The notes under the pieces are model-generated. The model did no database searches. It worked only from the letters and a program-made list of their open reading frames with translations, and was not told the DNA's origin. From contig JASDDO010000024.1 of assembly GCA_030015575.1 (NCBI GenBank), forward strand, positions 215,780,996-215,844,995: a stretch of DNA of 64,000 bases, in the 5' to 3' direction. Position 1 is the stretch's first letter; each line of letters begins with the position of its first letter. Below, in pieces: positions 23,664-35,251 of this stretch. This DNA comes from Agapanthus africanus. Lineage: Eukaryota; Streptophyta; Magnoliopsida; Asparagales; Amaryllidaceae. The translations under genes and the position numbers were made by a program.

Positions 23664-25054
23664 GGCGCGCGCACGCGCGTGTGAAGAGAGCGCGCGTACG
23701 CGTGTGAAGAGAGAGATTGAGATAGGGGGTTTAGAAACTGTTGGGATTAGGATTTAAACAATATATTAGTTTTATAAAATATATAAACGTATATATTATT
23801 AACAGTTAATATAATAAAATATTTTATTAAATATATTTGAGTTTTACAGCTAATGCAAGAATACTCCAAAATATGCCCGGGTTGGGTCTAAAATTACGGT
23901 TTGAAAATACTGATAATATACGTATCAACCAAAACCAAAATACGATATTAGGATAACGAAAATGCATACCCCCAAGAACGGATGCACGTAGCGTGCACAT
24001 AGCGATCCAAACGGGTATGTTTCACTAAACGGAACGAGAACAAAATGTACGGATGCCACGACAGGGTTAGGGATATGATGCAGGCCATACTAGATATTTT
24101 TAAAATATATTATTTGATTATATTTGTATTATTAAAAAAATGCAGATGCCCGATATAATGCAAGTATACAGGATATAGAACACGAGAGTGCACAGATCCT
24201 CCGTACAAGTAGGGATAAATTATAAACAGGAATCAAGACAGGTTTCAAGCATGCGGGTTGGGTCGGATACCAAGCACAGTTACCCAAAACATTATCCGCA
24301 CTCAAGAACAAATAAAATCAATAAAATAGCCACATGATAAATAAAATAATCGGATCAGGCATGTATAACGAACTAGGGTGTTACAGAGCTCAAAATATTA
24401 CTAGCTCAAAATTTAACCGTTACTTAAAGCAGTGGCTAAATAGTATGCTCTGTATTTCTTGAGTGAGCTCAAAATATAACCGCTATTTTAAGTAGCGGTT
24501 AAATAGACAGTGAGCTCAAAATATAAATTTAATCTCTATTTAAAACAGCGGTTAAATAATGTTTTCTCTTTTCCTTGAGTGAGCTCAAAATATAACCGCT
24601 GCTTTATGTAGCGGATAAATAGATGGTGTGCTTAAAATATAAATTAAACTGCTATTTTAAGTAGCGATTAAATAGTGTGCTCTCTGTTCCTGGAGTGAGC
24701 TCAAAATATAACCGCTACTTAAATTAGCGGTTAAATAACTAGAGAGCTCAAAATATTACCAGCTCAAAATTTAATCGCTACTTAAAACAACAGTTAAATA
24801 GTGTGCTAAACATATAACCGCTATTTTAAGTAGCGGTTAAATAGTCAGTGAGTTCAAAATATACAGAAATGTGGATCATTTACACACAAATGTATATCAT
24901 TTTCTCACAAATGTATAACATTTACCACAAAAAAATATCAGAGTTCAGATACACACATTAACATACATCATATATATAAACATCAACACACATTAACAAA
25001 TATCACACATATTATATATAGTTGGAGAATAAAACAAATATCATATTTATTACA

Positions 25055-25960
25055 TCATTTGGATAAAATCTGATTAGCTGCCTCATAACTAATTCTGTAT
25101 CTAAATGTTTTTTTAATGTCCCATTTTTCTGAGTTCAGAGGAAGTTCCCACGATAAGCAATCCATGTATTTCATTACAAATATACCGCAATCGAGTGATT
25201 TAGTGTCTTGTATCGGATGGAACTCATTCTCAACAAATTTCGAAGCCTTTGTAAACCAATTTTGCTGTGATTGGGTACATCCTTCAGCATATACCTAACA
25301 AAATGATTTCGCTGCAAATTTTTTTATTGAGTTAAACAAATTATTACAACTTACAAACAAATGAAAATAGTAATCGTTTTAAAATTGGACTAACCAGTGC
25401 TTCACATTCAAGCTTATATAGTTTCATGACATTTTTGAATATTGGATCATATAGAAGAAAAATTCCCTTTGTAGTGTACCAGACACACAAAATCCAATGA
25501 TCTTCGTGATGCATGGGAATATAAACCAGAGATTAAAATTTTAATTCATCATTATAAATCATATTTGTTGCAAATAAAATGAAAATAAGAAAAATAAAGT
25601 ACAGACTTACCGTGTCACACTCTAGTACAGACTTCTGGAAAGGATTTTTCCATTTGACTAATTCCAGTAAGCTAGATCTGCACTTGTGTTTGCTCTTTGC
25701 CCTTTCCGCTTTGTATCCTTGATAATAATCACGGAGTATCGTCTATAAAATAAATTGTAGAATGAACAACACGATATTGAATATTATTTAGTTGATGTAC
25801 AAAACGTATTGAATAATAATGACTTACACAAAATTAGGATAAAGGAAGAAGCTATTGGTGGAAGATTCGCGTCTGCGTAACAAATCGATGTAAGCCGATA
25901 TCATTTCTCTTTTAACGCGCTTCCCAATTCACAGTGAGAGAAAGTCGAAAAAATATACAA
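25055..25960 (-). pseudogene. Ulp1-like cysteine protease exons
   Basis: Reading on the minus strand, four exon pieces are seen: one with ISAYIDLLRRRE (about 25905-25820), one from an AG acceptor near 25744 to a GTAAGT donor near 25617, one with VYIPMHHEDHWIL (about 25530-25395, then GTTAG), and the last from 25294 to the TGA at 25055. The C48 catalytic set is intact: His codon 25497-25499 in HW, Asp codon 25446-25448 in LYDP, Gln codon 25208-25210, Cys codon 25187-25189 in DCGIFVMKYMD. The family removes SUMO-like tags from Lys; in transposons its role is unknown. The acceptor of the third exon is not clear. Confidence 0.8.
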
Positions 25961-26079
25961 CTGTTGTTTCTGTTGTATGAAGGAATTCAACTTCTCTGGA
26001 GGTTACCAAAACATGAATATTTAGTATTTAACTTTTAATTATGAAATTATAATTAATTCATTAGAAGTAGACAAAGCTT

Positions 26080-26395
26080 ATTTTCCGACTCTCGTCAAAG
26101 TGTTCGATCCATAGTTTTGCCCGCACGTACTTTTTTTCGAGTCCGAGATGTGATATTTAATTACTTGTACGGGCTTCTTTTCTTTCTTTTTCTTCTTGTT
26201 TGGATTTATGTACGGCGAGAGCAAGAAAGAACTCGGTTTCTTTAGTCTCCACGCATCTTCCATCGCTTTTAAAATTTCTTGTCCCATGAGATCAATCGGA
26301 TTTATAACCGCTTCAATGAGTCCTTTAATTAAATAACCATCTTCTATTTCTTCCACGACGTCTGTCCGACCGCCCGGGGACGATAAATCCACCAC
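26080..26395 (-). pseudogene. Linker exon between PMD and protease, Lys-rich
   Basis: An open frame on the minus strand (105 codons) has an acidic helix-prone first half, a KPSSFLLSPYINP block that resembles the N-terminal flank of transposon Ulp1 domains, and a KKKKKEKK stretch that could serve as a nuclear signal. It sits between the PMD exons and the protease exons on the same strand. The upstream part (26400-26850) is rich in Glu, Ile and Val codons but is broken by frame changes. Confidence 0.5.
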
Positions 26396-26929
26396 AATAG
26401 GTTATTCAAGCGGTAATTTCTTAGGAATACTCTCTGCCGCTTCAATATTTTCAATAGGTTTTTCTACTTCAATTTCGGGGTTTATATTTTCCAAAACTAT
26501 GTTCTGATTTACACCGGCAGCACTTAAATCAACCTCAAAACATTCATAAAAAAAGGTCTCCTCCTCCACCATTTTTCTAACCGTCTCATCAACATTTTCA
26601 TCTTCGGGAATTTCAACCTTGAGATATTCATCCCCTACCTTTTTCCGACGGTCTCCTTCCCAAGATTTGTTTCAACGGCCTCATCAACTTTTTCAACCTC
26701 GGATTTTGAATTCCGATAATTTCACCCCTTTTTGAGGCTTCATCCCCCCTTCTCATCAATCTCACCCTTTAGAACTTGTTTGATTTTTTCGTGCAATCTC
26801 TTGAGATTGTCATCATCCAATAAATATTTATTAAGTTCAACCGAGTTCACCTACAAATAATAAGTAATAAATATCAATAATTGGATATAATATGTTAAAG
26901 GTGATATAAAACAAAACAAAATATAAATA

Positions 26930-27635
26930 ATACTTACATAATCGAGAAGTAACTGACGGCTAATCTCAATTTTAGGCTCGTATATCGTAGTTGGTTGAAT
27001 GTGGGGGTGTATTACTTTCCTGGTAATAGCAGTGTACCAAGCGAAGTAATCGCCAGCCACATCCTTACCTTCTCATGTACTGGCATTAAATTCAACTCCT
27101 TTTGCTTCGATATCAATTTGGGCTTCGTCCCACAAATTGATATACTCTGAAATCACATCGCATATTGGTTTCTTCTTGGTTGGCTTCTCCTTCTCAGTTT
27201 GTATAGGTTGAACGTCAATGGGTACACTTTGAATACTGCCAAATTGTCGAATTATCCTTTTCGGGATATTGCCACTGGACAATATCGAAATAAATGAGAG
27301 GAACTTGTAACGGTCCAGAGTATATACTGAGAAGGAAAAGTCTTCGGATGCATCGACATACTCAGTGTATAGATCCTATGTGAACTGTCATTAAAGAAAC
27401 GGTTGAAAATATTTATCATTATTCATAAAGAATTAAACAAATGTCGTTAAATTAAGTAATGAAATAATAATTATCTGTAATTCGTTCAAATTATCAAGTA
27501 TTCCCTGGTAGAAAGTTTTATGATGATGGGGAAATCGATGTGTGCGTACACCCCATTGTCTAGCAAGGGGTCTAATCTCCTTGATGCTAGTATCAGAGAT
27601 GGGTCGAATGACTAAGATCCTAGTATTGCCCAACA
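26930..27635 (-). pseudogene. C-terminal part of the plant mobile domain
   Basis: The minus strand encodes, in order, IRPLARQWGVRTHRFPHHHK (27585-27520), a gap for an intron, then a block with IPKRIIRQFGSIQSVP (27270-27220) and GDYFAWYTAITRKVIHP (27055-27005). The RQFG motif followed by WxxYxxxW-like spacing and a WY..IT..VI.P end is the usual layout of the PMD C-terminal half. A TGA at 27073-27075 interrupts the frame. Confidence 0.7.
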
Positions 27636-28689
27636 CTGAATAAAAATTAATTGTTAGATTCACTACAATTTGTTGGATATAGTGCTCTCAAGGCAATTAC
27701 TGTAATTGCAGGTAGGTAATTATGGTAATTGAAAGAGAACCTATACGATTAGAATAGTCTTGCTCGAGATGATAGTATGCTATGTGATTTGTCTTTATGA
27801 TGTATTTGTATACGTTTTATTACGTGGCGCGAATACAAAATGATAAAGCTCGTAGGTTCTTTGCTTGATTACCAGAGTTATGATGGCGATCATATTTGTG
27901 AGAGTTGGGTAGTCCATAAGCATATCCTTAAATGTCCATACTCGTGGGAGTATCGAGACTGGGCATCGATATTACAAAGTAGACTAGTGTATATGTTTCT
28001 AGACCCCGAGGTGGCCGGTCTCACAACCATTGGTTTATGGCACCTAAGATTGTATACATGTGCTCATTGGAGGTGAGTACACTGGACAGACGCGCCGAGA
28101 ACTTCTATATGGTACTATACTTATCGTCAAATAGCAGTTCTCTAGTGACATGAGTACAGGTAGTCTGTTGGTTTGAGATCGTCATTTGTCTCATGTGAGT
28201 TCACACTATACTTAGATTACTACCTTACCACGGCTCTATTGAGTCGTGCAAATAGATTTTAGTTGGGTACAGTCCCGAACCACATGGAGGCAGTGAGCGA
28301 TCGAAAGGGATTCGTCTCTCCCGGTATAGGGAGTCGATGGCATGCTGTGTTCGGTTGGCTATCACCATAAATTCTTGGCCAAGGTGGATGATATTTACTT
28401 ATAGGAGATCAGTAGTTTCTCGGTAGGTGATAAGCTGGACACCGGCACAATTTATCGGATTATTAGGTGTCTGGCATTTTCTACCCATAGACCTGGTATG
28501 CGACACTCTCAGACGATGAGACCGGACTGTATGGAGATTGTCGCTTATAGGCTTAGTGGGGGTATGGATAAGCTTACTTGTCGACCTTTCTTTCGTTCAA
28601 TATCTGGGTAGCCATTACGTACATCTAGTGCCACGGACGTGCTTGTGGTTAAACCCACTGCCGGAATATTGTCGAGTCTTTAGAGTCCC

Positions 28690-31600
28690 TGTCACGCCCC
28701 GCTTTCCAGAGTGCGCTAAGATCGGCACGTGACAGAGCCAACCATGCTACCTGTGGCTAGGAAACATGCCTCCACAGTCACATTACGGGTGTTTAGAGAT
28801 ATCAAGAACAGGAAAAATAAAATAAACTATCTAGTACATGTCCATGAGCCAGAATAAACGAGTCAAGAAATAATATGCGGAAGCAATAGATCCAATAATC
28901 AATAATAATCTGGAATGTACGTCCCAAATACGGGCTCACATCAGGAATGAAAATGCTGAAAGAAAACTAAACTAAAATACTAACAGGTCCCCACTGCTCG
29001 GCCTGTTCACTGAGATACTCCTGATCGGCCTACTACAAAGGTAGAGGATCTGGGCCATGCAAAACCCAGACGTCAGTGCATCATAATATCAACAATAATA
29101 TAATCAGGAATAGAATAACATGCAGGCACGAGTATGAACAGTAATAAAGGTATAACAGTAACACGAATGTGGAACAGTGAAGGGTAAAAGCATATGTGAC
29201 GTGCAGTGGGTAATCTGAACTAAACTACTGGGTAACTACTCTCAATTCTGTGAAATCAATTTAATGAATCGTTGATGTAACTCAATAGTATCCCGTGCAT
29301 GCCCGGGACCACGGTCAAGACTCTCGGGCAGAATCCGAGACGTGCTGCTAGGCAGTAAACATGTAACATGTACAGACGAATGATGTCAGCAGCATCATCT
29401 CGGGGTTGGCCTAGCCCGTAAAACTGATCAGTATAAGTATCGAACTGTCGAGTTACAAGTCAGGTTTCATCATTGATTTCCCCTACCCCCAAGTTATGCG
29501 TTCAAGTCAGGTATTGATAAATCTAGAGCTAATGCCAACACAGGATCAAGCAGGTACATGTTTGTTTAACAGACAACATGATATGTTCATCGGGACAACA
29601 TGTCAGGATTTTCGGCATTAGAAACAGAATCAGGTAACATGTTAAGTAGTGATATATCAGGTCATGTCAGGTAGTGCACATGTGTCAAGCGGATGCTCAT
29701 AATAAAACTGTAGCAAGTATTGGATCATGGTAAAATGCGGATGTACAGTAAAAGCATGGATGCACAATTATCTATCATGGGTTACATCTTGACTAAGTAG
29801 GATGCACAATATCACGCACGTAACTAGATATGTAGAATTAATGGTATGGTTATACAATAAAATATGGATGCTCAATTATCTATCAGGGGTTACGAGATGC
29901 ACAATTATCTAGCAGGGGTTACAACTACAGCTCTAGGACTATGTAGGATGCACATTATCAAGCATGGGGTGTTACTATAATAACATCATGAATTAATATG
30001 ATCTATAGATGCATTTATATATATTTTAAATGATATGGATACCAACGGGTATCCAAAAACGGTAAAACTTTAGTATGGATGTATGATAAACGGGTAACAT
30101 TTTACTCAAATGGATGCATAATATTATAACTAGCATGTAGCAAGATGAATTAGTATGCGACTAAATATGTAAATAATAATATGGATGCATACGGACATCG
30201 TATAACAGTAAAATGATAAAATGGTAATGTGGGATGTACAAATAAGCAATATGAAATGTTATTATTCAATTGGATGCATTATATAGTAGTATAGCATGTA
30301 GCAAGATTAACTTGCCTCGATCGGATCACACGACGGATACGTACGATACGTCCGACGTCGGTAAATTGTCGCAACGCACACACGGCACACAGGACAGGTC
30401 CAAGCAAGGCAAGAGAGTGATCACGCGAGCAAAGGACGTTCACTGGATTGTCGGATCGGCAGCGTCGACGTAACTCCGGCGATCGCTGGAAGAGATCAAG
30501 AATCAAGAAAAGAAAAAAAAGAAAAAGAAAAAAGAAAAATAAGAAGAGGAAGAAGAAGAGAGGGAAGTGCTCACTGGGGTTGGTGCACAGGGGTCAGGGA
30601 GACGAGGTGGTGGTGTCGGGGTCACCGGCGGTGAGGTGCCGGCGATGGTTTTCCGGTAAGGGGCAGCTAGGGTTAGGCTCGGGTGCAAGGTGCAGGTGAG
30701 GTTTTGGGAAGAAAGGAAAAGAAGAGGGAGAGGAGGAGATGGTGGTGATGACTAGGGAATGGTCACCGGCGATGGCGAGGTGCGGCGGCGACGAGGTGAT
30801 GCTGGCGAAGATGGGTGTGCAGGCACGGCTAGGGTTGTAGGGTTTTGGGATCTGTGGGTGCAGGCGGAGGAGCTCGGGGTTGGAGAAGGAAGAGAGGAAG
30901 GTGGAGACGTGGGGAGAGGTTGACGGTGAAGAAAAGGAGGCGGCGGAGTTTGGGTTAGGGTGTGGGTACTCGTGGCGAGGGTTTCTTTAAAAGGAAGAAG
31001 GAAGAATTGAAGGAGGGAGGTGAGAGTAGTGGGTGCGGGAGGTGAGCGGATCCTGTGTGAACAGGAATCGCGAGAGGAGTGAGAAAGAGGGGGGGGGGGG
31101 GTGGAGAGGAGAGAGAGAGAGAGAATGGATTTAAAGGAATAATATAATATAAAGGGGAGAGAGAGAGAGTTGAGAGCTGTTAGGATTTATTGTTAAAATT
31201 TTAATTAAAAAAATCATTTAGTTATCTAAATTTTAATTTGTATTAAAATATTATAGTAATAAAATATTTAATATTCTGGTAAATACAACTTAGTCCAAAA
31301 CACGCCCGGGTCGGATCTAAAAATCCAGTTTTAAAATACGAAAAATATACACGTCGACCAAAATTAAAATTGGATATCCGGGTAACGAAAATACATACTC
31401 CCAAGAACGGATGCACGTACGTGCGCGTTGCCATCCAAACAAGTCCGTTTCACTGAACGGGACGAGAACAAGATGCACGGATGCTACCACAGGGTTAGGG
31501 GTATCATGCCGGTCATGCAATGTATTTTTAAAATATTTTATATGACTTTAAATGTTATATTTAATATGGAAGTGCACGAGTCCACGTAACAAGTCAGGAT

Positions 31601-31765
31601 AAATCACAAACATGAATCAAGACTGGTTTCAAGCATGCGGGTCGGGTCGGATGCAAATACAGATATCAAAATACTATTCGTACCCAAAACACAGTAAATC
31701 AGGAAAATACCATAGATAAAGAAATACATGAACTAGAACTGGTATAAATGAACTAGGGTGTTACA
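28690..31765 (-). mobile_element. Solo LTR c, gypsy type
   Basis: Plus-strand ends are TGTCACGCCCCGC and GGGTGTTACA, with a perfect target duplication GTCCC (28685-28689 and 31766-31770) inside LTR3. Length is 3076 bp. It is a close relative of LTR b. A G run lies at about 31090-31101 and GA-rich sequence follows. No pol. Confidence 0.88.
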
Positions 31766-31964
31766 GTCCCACACAGAGGGTTTCCTGGCTCACAGGCGAA
31801 ACGATGTAGTGTGCGTATTTTGATACGTATTGGAGTTCGATTAAAGACGTGTATTCTATACACGTGTTTTAATCGGGCATTTTGATAATACTAGATGGTT
31901 TGAAAGATAGCCGGATTTATTTGTAAGCTAGTATTATATCTCTCATTTTCTCTCTTTCAGTATT

Positions 31965-32130
31965 TATATTTTGACACGAATATGGTATTTATACGAATAC
32001 ATGTATTTATACGAATACGGGCATTTGTGTCTTGATACGAATACGGGTATTTGTATTTCGATACAAATATGGTATTTGTATTTCGATACAAATATGGGTA
32101 TGTGAATTTGTTACATATACAGGTATATAT
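31965..32130 (+). repeat. Short repeats with GATACGAATACGGGTATTTG units
   Basis: Several imperfect units of about 25-30 bp with complementary halves (CGAATAC and GTATTT) occur in LTR3 just left of LTR2. LTR1 has no such array at the equivalent place. Confidence 0.75.
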
Positions 32131-32133
32131 GTG

Positions 32134-34077
32134 TGTTAGTGTTTATGCCCTAGAGGACATTACTGTATCATACTAGTTTGTATATTACTTAATGGAAGCT
32201 TGGGATATTCACAGTTGTATTGACAGTCTTGCTAAAAATGGTAGTATGCTACTTGGTTTGTGTCTAGTTTAATATGTGCATGTGTTTCTTTTAATATATC
32301 GCTTATACATATTAGTAGAGCCCTTAGGATCTTTGCTTGATTACCAGTGTTGTGATGGCAGTCACACTAGTGGGGGCTGGGTAGTCTATAAGCAACATCC
32401 TATACAGGTCCCTAGTCGTATGATTATCGAGATCGGGCATCGATACTCCGGAGTAGACTGGTGTATACGCTTCTCATCCCAGCATGGGGAGATGGTCTGT
32501 CCCACGGCCATCAGTACGTCGTACTGGAGATAGTATGTAGGTGCTCATTAGGTTACGAGTACACCGGACAGGACTCGCCAGGAACTGCAGGTTGGTTCTA
32601 TACCTATAATCAGATAGCCGTTCCCAGGTGACATGAGTACAGATTAGTCCGTCGACTTGACACTGCTACTTCGCCTCGGGTGTGTTCCCACTGTACTTAG
32701 ATTACTACCCTACCACGGGTCAAAGGAGTCGTGCAAACAGGTAGTAGTTGGGTGCAGTCCCGAAGCACTTGGAGGCAGTGGCGGTTAGACAGATTCGTCT
32801 CTCCTAGGATTGGAGGTTGATATCGCGCTGTGTATGGAGAGCCATTACGCAAAGTCCCTGGCCAGGGCAAGCGAGATTTACTGGTAGGTTCTAGTAGTTT
32901 CTCAAGGTGTAATGGGCTTCACTCCGACACGACTTATACCGCTATTAGGGGTCTGACGTTTACCGCCCCCAGGCCCGATATGCGATAGTCCTAGACGAAT
33001 AGACCAGACTGTATGGAGATTGTCACATACAGGCTCAGTAGGAGTTCGGATGGGTTTCCTCATCGTCCTTCTTATCGGCATCTACCTGGGGATCGTTACA
33101 TACAGCTAGTACCACTTACGGCCTATGGTTAAACCCACTGCCAGCGTAGTGTCGAGTCTTTAGAGTCCCACACAGAGAGATTTCCTGCACCGAGCAAAAG
33201 GTGCAGAGGCCGTATGGTTTTACGGCAGGGCCGCGATCACTTACGTACACTTGTGCATGTACTATGATCGGGCAGATAATACTAGCGGGCTTTGGTTTAA
33301 GCCAGATTCTAGTATTATACAGATGGATTTATTCAGTCAATGATTATCCGTGTTTTTCGGAAATACGGATGGGAAGGACAGTCTCGTAATTTGTCGGGAA
33401 GCTTCTAGAAGGAGGTGACTCATTTGTGTTTATTTCTTTTATGATTTAAACTAAATGAGATGGAGGATGAGGTGTAAGTTTTATTAAATGATCCATGACT
33501 CATTAGGTGATTCACCTTGTGAATTAAATGAAGCATGATGAATATTAGCTAGATATTTATTTTGATGATATTATTATGCTTCATGATATTCACAAATGAG
33601 AATAGTTCATTTCATTATCACAAAACACTTCTTTCTCTTCAAGTCTTCATCTTCTTCCTCAAACCCTAAAAGCTCTCATGAGTTGAGAATCCTAGGGTTT
33701 AAGTGACTAAGTAATCCATCTAAATACTCTACACCCTCTAAGACTTCTAGATTAGCAAACTAGAAGCCGTAGTTATCTCAGATTCGAGATAGGAGCTCGG
33801 ACTATAGACTCTCGGGTGGACCGTCTTTGATTCGAGGAGGCCGTTGAGGTGCCCATGTTCCATAGAGCCTACGAGGTGTGGAAGACAACGATGAAGACCC
33901 GAAAGACAAGTAACGTGAGGTATAACTTCGAATCCGAGTAGTTAAATCTCTCGTAGTTTGCTAGTAATGGTTTAGACACGATCCGTGTGCTCAAGTCCGT
34001 GTTACGAAGCTTTGATAATTGTTTTTCATATATTCCGCCTCCCCGCGAACACGTGGGGTGCGTGACATGGACTTACA
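32134..34077 (+). mobile_element. Solo copia LTR2, same family as E
   Basis: It begins TGTTAGTGTTTATGCCC and ends CATGGACTTACA, and aligns with LTR1 for almost its full length, with many blocks nearly identical. The flanks ATGTG and GTGTG lie in GT-rich sequence, so the target duplication is only approximate. It is inserted in LTR3. Confidence 0.83.
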
Positions 34078-34732
34078 GTGTGTGCGCGTGCACGCACGTG
34101 CATATCTATTAGATTCTTCTCTTTTGGAAAAGAAGTGAATAGTGTAGGCTTGTAACTCACCTAGGTGAGTCACACAAACTTTACACCTCCACTTAAGGAT
34201 AAGAGCAAAGGATGAAGGCTATGATATTATCCTCTCATTCTCTACACTCTCATCCTTATCTTTGAGCTTCCAAGTTGAGGAAGAAAAGAAAAAAAGAGAG
34301 AAAAGCTTGAGAAACCTCACTACATCTATTGTGATAATTTCCTAGCAAGTTTAGTTCACAAATTGTTTCACTTAGTATTCTTGAAGTGAAGCTATAGCCT
34401 AAGTCTAGATTTCTTCGGGTGGATCATCTTCGACGCGGAGGATCGACATCTAATCTTGTTCCCGACAATGTAGGAGCCTTGCGAGGGTATCTCTGTATTC
34501 GTATTCGTAGACACGCTATAAAGGTAGCTATCCCTTCTAACTTGTAGTTTATCTTTTCAAGTTTGCTAATTTAGTGTTTGGTATTGATTCTAGGTCGTAG
34601 TGGCTTGTACTTGTTTTGAAAATTTTTGTTTTGCATTCTTCCTTGTCCGCAAGTTAGCGGCGCGAGCACGAGCAACTTCTTACAAAATTATCTTTACAAT
34701 AAAAGAAAATAATTATACAACTAATATGATAC

Positions 34733-35251
34733 CTGCAAAACTGTAAGATAACTCTTTATCGCTCTCGAATTTGACAGTGCCGCTTCGTTCAATCCGTTTA
34801 TCAAATATGACAAAACCCCCGCCCCCAAGCGTATATGGAGATGAGTTCCTCGTCACGCAATAATCTAAGGCAATTTGAATGAATTAGGTTCTTAGAGTGT
34901 GTAGGGAATAATGCCATGCAAATGTTGTACAAAATATAAGCTTTTGTACATTAAACAATTTTCCCCCGATCGGCATTAGTTCTGAGACTACTAAAGGTCT
35001 TATACATCCACGTCGCAAGTACGACACCGTCTTTCCTCTTCTCCTTCTGGGGATCAACTCCTAATACGTCGTAAAAATGTATGAAAGAACGCTTACATCA
35101 TTGATAAACAATTGGAGAACCTGTGACCGGGAGACCAAGAATCCATGATATGTCTTCAAGAGTGATCGACGCCTCTCTAATGGGTAAATTAAAAGTGTTC
35201 ATTTCAGGTCGCCATCTCTTAACTAATGCATATATCAATGGTATGTGATGT
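34733..35251 (-). pseudogene. N-terminal part of the plant mobile domain
   Basis: From the insertion edge at 35251 the minus strand reads ALVKRWRPEMNTFNLP, then ITLEDISWILGLPVTGSPI, the best conserved PMD block, then a GVDPQKEKRKDG segment, LRDEELISIYAWG and a donor at 34733/34732. Stops and small frame changes interrupt it. The residues that the open frame adds upstream of 35251 come from the copia LTR and are not part of the gene. Confidence 0.75.

Larger units (their letters stand above)
21418..24385 (-). mobile_element. Solo LTR b, gypsy type
   Basis: Plus-strand ends are TGTCACGCCCCGC and GGGTGTTACA; the flanks GTGCT and GAGCT form a 4-of-5 target duplication. It closely resembles LTR c and is the reverse-orientation counterpart of LTR a. 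Three tandem copies of a roughly 60-bp unit with CCGTTATCCCC and GGGACCAC lie at 22045-22180. The GC-rich block 22740-23540 resembles 30300-31100 of LTR c. There is no pol. Confidence 0.83.
21240..24870. repeat. Array of AACCGCTA...TAGCGGTT palindromes (split by LTR b)
   Basis: On both sides of LTR b (21240-21417 and 24386-24870) the same units recur: AACCGCTA, TTTTAAG, TAGCGGTTAAATAG, then a GAGCTCAAAATAT linker. Each unit can fold as a hairpin. Such subterminal palindromic arrays are typical of CACTA-type and some Mutator-like DNA transposons. The array lies downstream of the PMD-Ulp1 stop codon, so it probably is the subterminal region of the carrier. No terminal inverted repeat pair could be confirmed. 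Confidence 0.75.
27671..34684 (+). mobile_element. Solo copia LTR3 with two nested insertions
   Basis: It begins TGTTGGATATAG and ends AACTTCTTACA; flanks CAATT (27666-27670) and AAATT (34685-34689) make a 4-of-5 target duplication. It lies within a PMD intron. After removing insertions c and LTR2 it is about 2.0 kb, the size of the other copia LTRs here. Landmarks such as GATTACCAGAGTTATGATGG and CGAGTCTTTAGAGTCCC match LTR1. Neither primer site nor polypurine tract adjoins it. Confidence 0.8.
25055..35251 (-). pseudogene. PMD-Ulp1 (C48 peptidase) fusion gene, interrupted
   Basis: This minus-strand multi-exon gene joins an N-terminal plant mobile domain (aminotransferase-like) to a C-terminal Ulp1-type SUMO-protease-like domain. 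The PMD part begins mid-domain at 35251 because copia C is inserted there; its start lies beyond the window. The next exon ends at a good donor (GCAG then GTATCA, 34733/34732). The intron contains LTR3 (27671-34684) and ends with acceptor ATTCAG at 27636. Further PMD exons run to about 26930, a Lys-rich linker lies at 26080-26395, and the protease exons end at TGA 25055-25057. At least one in-frame stop (27073-27075), several breaks and a lost donor (27476 region) show decay. PMD-C48 fusions are known from plant transposons; this one lies beside palindromic arrays, so transposon origin is likely. Confidence 0.75.

Noticed and set aside
22758..23674. Open frames of 110-178 codons in LTR b
   Set aside because: Compositional frames in the GC-rich LTR block and the microsatellite; not kept in the closely related LTR c.
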